From: Veillonella sp.
GTDB taxonomy: Bacteria; Bacillota; Negativicutes; Veillonellales; Veillonellaceae
Assembly: GCF_015058545.1 (NCBI RefSeq)
Contig: NZ_SVCB01000081.1
Coordinates: 1 to 16,485, forward strand
Reading direction: 5' to 3'
Length of the DNA stretch: 16,485 nucleotides
Shown here: positions 1-7,082 of the stretch, one piece after another
Position numbering within the stretch: the stretch's first letter is position 1
Layout of the letters: every line of letters begins with the position of its first letter
Program-made: the position numbers and the translations under genes
The notes under the pieces: generated by a model
Told to the model about the DNA's origin: nothing
The model's input: the letters and a program-made list of their open reading frames with translations, nothing else
Database searches by the model: none

Positions 1-66
1 TAATTGTTAGCACCTTTATTGTATCGGATTTTATTCAATATATCTTTTTTTGTGCAAAAAAAAGTA

Positions 67-107
67 GGCGCCAAGAGGACACGCAACTAGCGTTTCTCTT
101 TAGCGCC
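67..107 (-). terminator. Strong nested hairpin, terminator-like on the minus strand
   Basis: GGCGC (67-71) pairs with GCGCC (103-107), AAGAG (73-77) with CTCTT (96-100), and ACGC (81-84) with GCGT (90-93), giving a long stem with small internal loops. Read on the minus strand the stem is followed by TAC and a run of eight T (complement of 56-63), the form of an intrinsic terminator. On the plus strand it is followed only by CCAAAATAAA. A second A/T-only stem (C44-T51 with A56-G64) lies just left. No minus-strand gene is present in 1-425, so it either blocks antisense transcription or belongs to a bidirectional arrangement with a gene left of the window. The rest of 1-425 holds no coding region. 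Confidence 0.5.
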
Positions 108-282
108 CCAAAATAAATTATAGAACCATTAATAGTTTAGCAATGCTGCTTTTTTTTGTGTACGTTTCAGTCCCGATATGGCTCAATGACATATGGCCGA
201 TAAAAAACCATTTATTATGCATAATTGCTATATGAATTTTGCGAAAAATTGATTCATTGGCGTGTTTTATCTATTGCTTTAT

Positions 283-290
283 TGTATAAT
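283..290 (+). promoter_or_regulatory. Possible -10 element for the SARP-like regulator gene
   Basis: TATAAT at 285-290 is a perfect -10 hexamer, directly preceded by TG. No good -35 box lies 16-18 bp upstream (GTGTTT or similar), so this would be a weak or activator-dependent promoter. It would give a leader of about 130 nt containing the three TTTGACG repeats at 351-382. An alternative start further downstream, using one of the TTGACG repeats as -35, lacks a well-spaced -10. Confidence 0.35.
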
Positions 291-350
291 AAAAAGTGGC
301 AAAAAAAGATTTCACAAGATGGAAGCAACGTGAAATTTTAGATTAAAAAG

Positions 351-382
351 TTTGACGTTTTTTTTGACGTTAGCATTTGACG
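351..382 (+). repeat. Three TTTGACG direct repeats upstream of the regulator
   Basis: The exact heptamer TTTGACG occurs at 351-357, 363-369 and 376-382, with 12- and 13-bp start-to-start spacing, 44 bp before the start codon of the SARP-like regulator. SARP and OmpR-type winged-helix regulators are known to bind tandem heptamer direct repeats about one helical turn apart. That makes this a candidate autoregulatory operator. The spacing is slightly longer than the classical 11 bp, and the region is AT-rich. Confidence 0.45.
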
Positions 383-425
383 CAAATGAATGTCATAAAA
401 TAACAATACAGGCAGAGGGATTATT

Positions 426-3400
426 ATGGCAGCAAAATTGGTAGTGCGTTTTTTGGGAACTCCTGAGATTCTCAAGGATGGGGAAGAGGTATTTTTCCCC
501 TATAATAAGGTCAATGCATTAGTTTATTACATTCTGGTGCGCGGGACCGTTATGCGTGATGAATTAAGCGGTATTTTATGGGCTGATAAACCGGATGCGG
601 TAGCTCGCAAAAATCTCCGCAATGCAATTTACGAAGTAAAGAAAATACTGGGTGCCGATACATTTATTTCACCGCGTAAAGCGATTATTAAAGTCAATCC
701 GGCGGTGGATGTGGAAATTGACAGCAAACTGTTCGAAGCCGATCCGGTAGGCCAACTGGATTTATATAAGGGGGAATTTTTGCAGGGCTTTTTCATCAAA
801 GATTCCGTGGAATATGAAGATTGGTACTTAGCCGAAAGAAGTCGGTTAAAAAATCTATATATGGATGCTATTGCCGAAAAATTGCAGATTGCCGTGTCCG
901 AAAAAGACTACAATACAATTGAACAGCATGGTCAGCTTTTGATAGCTCAGAATCCGTATGATGAGAATGTGTATGCTATCGTACTGCGCGCTTATTGCGA
1001 ACAGGGTAAGATGCAGCAGGCTATGGAGCTCTACGAAGAAATGAAAGAGCTTTTCCAAGGGGATATGCAGTCCGATGCTTTGGCCGATATTGATGCCATT
1101 ATTAAAGATGCGCTGCAACAGGAAGAGAAGAAATTCCAGAACCGCTCTCATCGTATAGCGATTCCCATTGGCCGCGAAAAAGAGTTGGAAGATATGACGG
1201 CTCACATTTGGTCCTTTATGCGTGGTCGTGCCGGTGAAGCATTGATTTTATTAGGCGATGCGGGGAGCGGTAAAACGACGCTTAAGGATATTGCGCTCGA
1301 CAGCTTACAGGATGAAGTGACGGTTATTCAGACTAATTGTTATCAGTTGGAACGTAATTTTTTACTGCATCCGTGGACAGAAATTGTAAATGGCCTTGTT
1401 AAATTATTGGAAGAAAACGGAACGATGATTCCTGATTTTGAGCTTAACCGCTTATATACGCTGTTCCCACAAATGGACATGAGTATTGATCGCGATTTAG
1501 GTTTGGTGGAAATTAAGGATATCTTGAAGTTTGATTCTATCTTTCATACTTTGTCAACCGTGCTGGATGTGGCATCGGCCAATAAAAAATTAATTATTGT
1601 ATTTGAAGATATTCAGTGGATGGACCAGCTCAGTTTGTCCCTCTTGAGCAGTTTAATCCTGCGCAAACAATCGGACCGGATTCTGTTCCTTATGACGGGC
1701 CGCGATTCTCGTGAAAAAGATTTCCAACATTTTATCACGTCTATTGCAGTCTATAAACGTCTTCATGTAACACAGCTAAATCCGTTATCCAAGAAAGATA
1801 TTCAGCAATATGTGGAAGCGGCCGGTTTAAATATTCCTACAGATGCAAATTTAATTAACAAATTACAATTGGAAACAGAAGGTAATTTATTTTTACTCAA
1901 TGAATGTTTAAATTCGCTTAAGACTACAGGCAGTTTAGATAAATTGACTAATAATATGGCAACCTTGTTTAAGGCCAATTATTTATCCTTAACGGAAGAG
2001 CAGCAGAAAATTATTGATTTTATTTCGCTGTTTTATAATGGTGCGCCGATTTCCATGATCAGCGAATATATGAAAATGGACACCTTACGCCTGTTGGAAT
2101 ATTTGGAAGCGTTGGAAGCGAAGAATATGATAACGCCGTTTTCACAACAAGCGGATGTTTTATATGAAATCAGTCAGCAGAAGTTAAAAGAATTTATTCA
2201 ACAGCAATTGTCACCGGAAAAATGGAAAATATTGCATGGTTATTTGGGATCCTTAAGAGAAAAACGCTTAACTCACTCCAAAAAGGACGTAGTGATTTAT
2301 AAGCATTTGGAATATCACTATGAACAGGCCGGCGAATTGGTTAAAATGGGGCACTATAAACTGAAAGGGCTCATGTATTACTTGAACTTTAGTCATGAAC
2401 TCTTCCCGGTACTCAGTCTGTCCGAACCAATGCAGACCGGTGGGGCCAGTTATTTTACGGAAGCGGATACCTTACAATATCTGAGTGATGTGGATAAAAT
2501 GATGGAACGCATTCGTGAAACTTGCGGTGCTACAACGGAAGTGAAGAATTTGGAACTTATGTATTTGCACTTAATCGGGCGTTATTTCATTCGTGAAGGC
2601 AAATATGAAAAAGGGGTTCGCTATATTCTTGACTTGATTGAACAAGCCTCTGAAATGCGTAATCGCGATTATACTCTCATGGGGTATAAACAGATGATTT
2701 ACTATGATATCCAAACAGGCAATACCAATGAAATGAAAAACTATTTGGAAATTGCTTTGGATTTGGCCGTAGAATGTAACTACCATAAGGAAGTAGGGAT
2801 ATTCTTACGTCTTAAAGGCTTAAATATGATTATGCAAGGTGACTTTGAAGAAGCGGAACGACTTCTCAATGAATCTATTGCCACGTTTATGGTAACGCAA
2901 ACGGTGGCGCGTCGTTATGCCTTAAATATTGCGGCAGCCTATAATTATATCGGCGAAATCCGTCGCGGCCGCGGGCAATTTGAAGAAGCCATTGAGTATT
3001 ATGATAAAGCGTTAGCTATTTGTAATGACCAACAGGCTTACAGTTCCTGGGTGGTATTTTCCTGTAATGCGGGCATTGCGGCCTATAATTTAGGGCAGTT
3101 TGACAAAGCACAAGTTTATTTTGAACAGGCTTATGAATTCTTTAATCGCTATGACTTCTATTGGCGTCGTCCAATCGTTGAATCGTACTTGGCCTTGTTA
3201 GCTATGCGCGAAGGCAATCAAGAAGGCGCCTTGAAGTACATTGATGAAGCGATGGCAAAATTAACGATAATGAATAATCCGCAGGAAGTAGGATATGTGA
3301 ATATGGCCATTGCTTTAATTAAGCATGAATATCCGCAATCCGAAGTTAATAAGCGTTATCGCGGCAGTATCGGCATGTATAGCGGTCGTGCTTTACGCTA

Positions 3401-3464
3401 TTTGGATTTATACCGTGATACCTATGAAAGAGCAAAATTAGAAGCTATGAATGAAGCTTCGTAA
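426..3464 (+). CDS. SARP/BTAD-type transcriptional regulator with AAA ATPase and TPR domains
   Basis: This 1012-residue protein has the build of large SARP/AfsR-like or MalT-like regulators. Residues ~5-95 resemble an OmpR-type winged helix (LWADKPDAVARKNLRNAIYE is the recognition region). Residues ~97-235 form a helical BTAD domain. An ATPase follows, with Walker A GDAGSGKT at 277-284 and Walker B LIIVFEDIQWMD at 389-400. The C-terminal ~350 residues are helical with TPR-like units (GQFEEAIEYYDKALAIC, GQFDKAQVYFEQAYEFF). No signal peptide or membrane segment is seen, so it should be cytoplasmic. The ATG at 426 is supported by AGAGGGA at 414-420. The gene is monocistronic, with a terminator directly after the stop codon. 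Its ligand and targets are unknown. The next operon (permease-hutH) is the natural candidate target, which is inference from position and shared heptamers. Confidence 0.85.
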   Translation: MAAKLVVRFLGTPEILKDGEEVFFPYNKVNALVYYILVRGTVMRDELSGILWADKPDAVARKNLRNAIYEVKKILGADTFISPRKAIIKVNPAVDVEIDSKLFEADPVGQLDLYKGEFLQGFFIKDSVEYEDWYLAERSRLKNLYMDAIAEKLQIAVSEKDYNTIEQHGQLLIAQNPYDENVYAIVLRAYCEQGKMQQAMELYEEMKELFQGDMQSDALADIDAIIKDALQQEEKKFQNRSHRIAIPIGREKELEDMTAHIWSFMRGRAGEALILLGDAGSGKTTLKDIALDSLQDEVTVIQTNCYQLERNFLLHPWTEIVNGLVKLLEENGTMIPDFELNRLYTLFPQMDMSIDRDLGLVEIKDILKFDSIFHTLSTVLDVASANKKLIIVFEDIQWMDQLSLSLLSSLILRKQSDRILFLMTGRDSREKDFQHFITSIAVYKRLHVTQLNPLSKKDIQQYVEAAGLNIPTDANLINKLQLETEGNLFLLNECLNSLKTTGSLDKLTNNMATLFKANYLSLTEEQQKIIDFISLFYNGAPISMISEYMKMDTLRLLEYLEALEAKNMITPFSQQADVLYEISQQKLKEFIQQQLSPEKWKILHGYLGSLREKRLTHSKKDVVIYKHLEYHYEQAGELVKMGHYKLKGLMYYLNFSHELFPVLSLSEPMQTGGASYFTEADTLQYLSDVDKMMERIRETCGATTEVKNLELMYLHLIGRYFIREGKYEKGVRYILDLIEQASEMRNRDYTLMGYKQMIYYDIQTGNTNEMKNYLEIALDLAVECNYHKEVGIFLRLKGLNMIMQGDFEEAERLLNESIATFMVTQTVARRYALNIAAAYNYIGEIRRGRGQFEEAIEYYDKALAICNDQQAYSSWVVFSCNAGIAAYNLGQFDKAQVYFEQAYEFFNRYDFYWRRPIVESYLALLAMREGNQEGALKYIDEAMAKLTIMNNPQEVGYVNMAIALIKHEYPQSEVNKRYRGSIGMYSGRALRYLDLYRDTYERAKLEAMNEAS

Positions 3465-3471
3465 GTTTAAG

Positions 3472-3526
3472 GAGATTGTAATGAAGTTCCAAGTGGAATT
3501 TGGGATTTTTGTTACAATCTCTTTTT
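3472..3526 (+). terminator. Intrinsic terminator of the SARP-like regulator gene
   Basis: GAGATTGTAA (3472-3481) pairs perfectly with TTACAATCTC (3512-3521), followed by TTTTT. The 30-nt loop can form a small inner hairpin (TTCC/GGAA around 3487-3498). The left arm begins 8 nt after the TAA stop codon, so the regulator is separated transcriptionally from the permease-hutH operon. Confidence 0.8.
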
Positions 3527-3630
3527 CTGTTTTGTGATTTAGCATTTTAACATGATAAAAATCGTCTGGAAAATGTCGATTTTAAAATTGACGGGGGCTT
3601 ATTTTCACGGACTTTTTTCAGATTATTCTA

Positions 3631-3701
3631 TTTGATACTTAATGACAAAATTTTGAGGTTTGAAAAACTTTGACTATTTTACGACAAATTTAAAGTATAC
3701 T
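3631..3701 (+). promoter_or_regulatory. Promoter region of the permease-hutH operon with TTTGA-type repeats
   Basis: TATACT at 3696-3701 is a good -10 box. The nearest TTGAC-type -35 (TTGACT, 3670-3675) is 20 bp away, too long for unaided RNA polymerase, which suggests an activator. Upstream lie TTTGATA (3631), AATGACA (3641), TTTGAGG (3652), TTTGAAA (3659) and TTTGACT (3669), partly at 10-11-bp intervals and related to the TTTGACG repeats before the adjacent regulator gene. The repeat relation is an inference in AT-rich DNA. Confidence 0.45.
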
Positions 3702-3708
3702 ATAAAAA

Positions 3709-3722
3709 AGTAAATATTTACT
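3709..3722. promoter_or_regulatory. Perfect 14-bp palindrome at the predicted transcription start
   Basis: AGTAAATATTTACT is a perfect inverted repeat beginning 7 bp after the TATACT -10 box, so it would straddle or directly follow +1 of the permease-hutH transcript. The position suits a dimeric repressor operator. The half ATTTACT recurs as a direct repeat at 3735-3741. No specific regulator family can be named from the sequence. Confidence 0.4.
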
Positions 3723-3780
3723 CAGACCGGACACATTTACTTTACTGATTTTGAAAGGTTAGCAAAGGAGTTGAAACTGT

Positions 3781-5085
3781 ATGGATATTTTAATGAACCC
3801 GATAGTGGTATCAGTTATTGTCATGTCAATCATTTGTTTGCTTAAAATGAACGTTCTGTTAGCCGTAATTGTGGCTGCTATAGTAGCCGGTACAATCGGC
3901 GGGATGTCTATTGAAGACACCGTAGGATCGCTCATTAACGGTATGGGTGGTAACTCTGAAACAGCTTTGAGTTATATTTTGTTAGGTGCCTTGGCAGTAG
4001 CTATCGGTCGTTCCGGTTTGGCCGGTGTTGCATCCCGTAAAATTACGCAAGTAGTAGGGAATAAGAAAATCGCCTTTGTATTCTTAATTGCCTTTGTAGC
4101 TTGTTTCTCTCAGAACTTGATTCCTGTACACATTGCATTCATTCCTATTTTGATTCCGCCACTCTTGGTATTAATGAATCATATGAATTTGGATCGTCGT
4201 GCTGTAGCCTGTGCCTTAACATTCGGTCTTAAAGCACCGTATGTAAGCTTACCGGTTGGTTTCGGTCTCTTATTTATGACAATTATTAAAGACCAAATGG
4301 TAGCAAACGGTGTAGATGTTTCCATTCAGGATATTTCAGCCGTTATGTGGATCGGCGGCGTTTCCATGTTGGTAGGTCTTGTTCTTGCCGTATTCTTCTA
4401 CGCTCGCGACAGACATTATGAAGATTTACCGGTTATCGGTGCCGATGAAAATCCGGATGATGTTACTATGACTAAAGAATGCTGGTTGGCTTTATTGGGT
4501 GCTGCTGTTGCCTTTGGCGCTCAGCTTTACTTCCAATCCTTACCAATCGGGGCCATGTGCGGTCTCTTAGTTATGTTACTTACCGGTTGTATTAAATGGA
4601 AAGATATGGACCTTATGATGGACGGTGGTGTTCGCATGATGGGCTTCATCGCATTTGTAATGCTCGTTGCGGCCGGTTATGCCAACGTACTTCGTGAAAC
4701 TCAATCGGTTCAAACTTTAGTAGAAGCAACAACTTCCGTAATTGATACTAAAATGGCCGGCGCTATTCTTATGTTAGCCGTTGGTTTATTGATTACCATG
4801 GGTATCGGTACTTCTTTCGGTACGATTCCGGTTATTGCCTCCATTTATATTCCAATGGGCTTTGAATTAGGTTTTGGTGTTCCTGCCATTATCCTTTTAA
4901 TTGGTATCGCAGCTGCTTTAGGCGACGCCGGTTCACCTGCATCTGACTCCACATTGGGACCGACATCCGGTTTGAATGCGGACGGTCAGCATAATCATAT
5001 TTGGGATACTTGTGTACCAACCTTTATTTTCTACGATATTACGCTCTTTGTAGGCGGCGTTATCGGTGCTTTAATGCTTGGTTAA
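3781..5085 (+). CDS. NhaC/YuiF-family permease, probable histidine transporter
   Basis: This 434-residue, very hydrophobic protein has about 11-12 predicted membrane segments spread along its length. It resembles the Na+/H+-antiporter-like (NhaC/YuiF) family, which contains amino-acid transporters. The C-terminal signature GDAGSPASDSTLGPTSG starts at residue 381, and the QNLIPVHIAFIPILIPPLL segment (~113-131) also fits the family. The start codon is supported by AAAGGAG at 3764-3770. hutH follows 106 nt downstream with no terminator between, so the two genes probably share a transcript. The pairing suggests import of histidine, possibly coupled to Na+ or to urocanate exit. Substrate is inferred from the neighbour only; family membership is the firmer part. 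Confidence 0.8.
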   Translation: MDILMNPIVVSVIVMSIICLLKMNVLLAVIVAAIVAGTIGGMSIEDTVGSLINGMGGNSETALSYILLGALAVAIGRSGLAGVASRKITQVVGNKKIAFVFLIAFVACFSQNLIPVHIAFIPILIPPLLVLMNHMNLDRRAVACALTFGLKAPYVSLPVGFGLLFMTIIKDQMVANGVDVSIQDISAVMWIGGVSMLVGLVLAVFFYARDRHYEDLPVIGADENPDDVTMTKECWLALLGAAVAFGAQLYFQSLPIGAMCGLLVMLLTGCIKWKDMDLMMDGGVRMMGFIAFVMLVAAGYANVLRETQSVQTLVEATTSVIDTKMAGAILMLAVGLLITMGIGTSFGTIPVIASIYIPMGFELGFGVPAIILLIGIAAALGDAGSPASDSTLGPTSGLNADGQHNHIWDTCVPTFIFYDITLFVGGVIGALMLG

Positions 5086-5191
5086 CAGGTAATCGCAGTT
5101 AATTGTGTTTTTCTCAGCAGTTTATAATAACAAAGAATGTCGGGTCAATGTAAATAGACGTAGTAAATTGATGTAATAGGAGATGTAACGT

Positions 5192-6745
5192 ATGATTAAA
5201 GCCGTAAAATCCATAAAAGAAGTTGTTTTGACAGGTCATGATCTTACTTTAGCTGAATTAGTAGCGGTTGCTCGCTATGATGCTAAAATCAAATTGGCAG
5301 AATCAGCTATAGAAAGCATCAAAAAATCACGTGCCATCGTAGATAATATTGTAAACAGCAATTCGGTTGTATATGGTATAACCACCGGTTTCGGTTCCTT
5401 ATGCCGCGTGCATATTTCCAAAGAAGATTGCTCGCAGTTACAGGAAAACTTAATCCGTACCCACTCCTGTGGCTTCGGTAAACCATTCAGCCGTGAAGCA
5501 ACTCGTGCGATGATGCTCATTCGTGCTAATGCATTGGTAAAAGGGTACTCAGGTATTCGTTTGGAAACTTTGGAAACGTTAATCAACATGATTAATAAAG
5601 GTGTTCATCCGTATATCCCTGAAAAAGGTTCTCTTGGTGCATCGGGCGATTTGGCACCGTTATCTCATATGGTATTGCCTATGCTTGGCCTTGGTGATGC
5701 GGAATATGAAGGTCAGCTTTTGACCGGTAAAGAAGCTATGGATAAAGCGGGCATCCCTATTATTGCCCTACAAGCTAAAGAAGGTTTGGCACTCATTAAC
5801 GGTACTCCTGTTTTGACAGCCGTAGGGGCCTTGGCTCTTTGGGAAGGTATGTGCTTGTTAAAATTAAGCGACGTAGCGGCGGCCTTATCGGCTGAAGCTA
5901 TGAGTGGTATTATTAACGCCTATGATGAACGCATTCATACGATTCGTCCTCATAAAGGCCAATTAGATACGGCTCATAATATGCGCGTATTACTTAAAGG
6001 CAGTACCTATATTACACAGCAAGGTGAATTACGTGTACAAGATCCGTACTCTTTACGTTGTGTACCGCAAGTTCATGGTGCTTCCAAAGATGCGTTGGCT
6101 TTTGTAAAAGAAAAAGTAGATATTGAGATTAACTCCGTAACCGATAATCCGATTATTTTACCGGATGGCGATGTAATCTCCGGTGGTAATTTCCATGGTG
6201 AACCGATGGCATTACCATTCGATTTCCTCGGCATCGGCTTAGCAGAAATTGCTAATATTTCGGAACGTCGTTTGGAACGTCTTCTCAATAATTCGTTGAG
6301 CGGTTTCCCATCATTCCTCGTTAAACACTCCGGCTTAAACTCCGGGTTCATGATTACTCAGTATGCAGCGGCTGCCTTAGTAAGTGAAAATAAAGTACTT
6401 GCTCATCCGGCTTCCGTTGACTCCATTCCTTCTTGTGAAAACCAGGAAGACTTGGTAAGCATGGGTGCTCATGCCGGTCGTAAGGCAGGGGAAATTGCTG
6501 AAAATGTTCGCCGTGTAGTGGCAACCGAAATCTTGGCAGCTTGTCAGGCTATTGATTTACGCGAAGACAGCGGTCAATTAGGTGTAGGCACAGCCGCTGC
6601 TTATAAAGCAGTACGTGAATCCAATAAATTTATCGACTATGATAAAGACATTGAAATGTTCAAAGAATTAGAAAAAGTAACAGCCATTGTTGCTGACGGT
6701 ACTTTATTGGAAGCTGTAGAAGCTGTTGTAGACCTCGATATTTAA
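5192..6745 (+). CDS. hutH: Histidine ammonia-lyase
   Basis: HutH deaminates L-histidine to trans-urocanate and ammonia, the first step of histidine degradation, in the cytoplasm. The 517-residue length is close to the usual ~505-510. The self-cyclising Ala150-Ser151-Gly152 that forms the MIO cofactor lies in GSLGASGDLAPLSHM. Other family landmarks are YGITTGFG (Tyr61), NSVTDNPI and SGGNFHGEP. The ATG is supported by GGAG at 5179-5182. It lies downstream of the permease as the probable second gene of the operon. A weak internal promoter (TATAAT 5123-5128) is possible. No hutU, hutI or formiminoglutamate genes are in the window, so the fate of urocanate is not shown. MIO lyases for tyrosine or phenylalanine share the fold, but overall similarity is to HutH. 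Confidence 0.93.
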   Translation: MIKAVKSIKEVVLTGHDLTLAELVAVARYDAKIKLAESAIESIKKSRAIVDNIVNSNSVVYGITTGFGSLCRVHISKEDCSQLQENLIRTHSCGFGKPFSREATRAMMLIRANALVKGYSGIRLETLETLINMINKGVHPYIPEKGSLGASGDLAPLSHMVLPMLGLGDAEYEGQLLTGKEAMDKAGIPIIALQAKEGLALINGTPVLTAVGALALWEGMCLLKLSDVAAALSAEAMSGIINAYDERIHTIRPHKGQLDTAHNMRVLLKGSTYITQQGELRVQDPYSLRCVPQVHGASKDALAFVKEKVDIEINSVTDNPIILPDGDVISGGNFHGEPMALPFDFLGIGLAEIANISERRLERLLNNSLSGFPSFLVKHSGLNSGFMITQYAAAALVSENKVLAHPASVDSIPSCENQEDLVSMGAHAGRKAGEIAENVRRVVATEILAACQAIDLREDSGQLGVGTAAAYKAVRESNKFIDYDKDIEMFKELEKVTAIVADGTLLEAVEAVVDLDI

Positions 6746-6813
6746 TTTTGTTCTCGGTCATAATTTGATATAAGAGGATATACTTTAAGATTCAATTCGG
6801 TATACCCGGTTCG

Positions 6814-6924
6814 GACCTCATAAAGGTCTATATAATTTGAATATTGACTTGATATAGCCTCTGTGAAAACTCTCTGTATGTTGGTACAAAAACTCGCTAT
6901 AAAGTACCGGTACAGAGAGTTTTT
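6814..6924 (+). terminator. Terminator region after hutH with two hairpins
   Basis: The main element is a 13-bp perfect stem, AAAACTCTCTGTA (6866-6878) with TACAGAGAGTTTT (6911-6923), ending in TTTTT. The loop holds a second stem, GGTAC (6883-6887) with GTACC (6904-6908). A smaller hairpin, GACCT (6814-6818) with AGGTC (6824-6828), lies upstream and is followed by TATATAATTT. The A-run on the left arm would also allow termination from the opposite side. The region was checked for T-box signatures and none was seen. Confidence 0.75.
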
Positions 6925-7005
6925 ACATATAAATCAACATCTATATAATTCCAAAATTACTTGAAATAATTAATGTATACATCTCTTTATTTATATGTAT
7001 CGATA

Positions 7006-7014
7006 TGATATAAT
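7006..7014 (+). promoter_or_regulatory. Extended -10 promoter of the lipoamide-dehydrogenase-like gene
   Basis: TGATATAAT (7006-7014) is a perfect extended -10 element (TGnTATAAT). The -35 position holds only TTTATT (6986-6991), which the extended -10 can compensate. The predicted start is near 7021, giving a ~60-nt leader ending in GGAGG (7071-7075). Confidence 0.6.
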
Positions 7015-7082
7015 AGGTTATAAAGTAATTGATTATAATTATTGATTGTAAATCATAAAATATTTAAAACGGAGGTTTTAAT

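Noticed and set aside
6800..6840. tRNA-like GGTTCGGA sequence
   Set aside because: No acceptor stem, anticodon arm or CCA-compatible layout could be built around it.
6790..6924. Possible T-box or riboswitch before the lipoamide-dehydrogenase-like gene
   Set aside because: The conserved T-box sequence and specifier arrangement are absent; the hairpins and T-run fit a terminator of hutH better.
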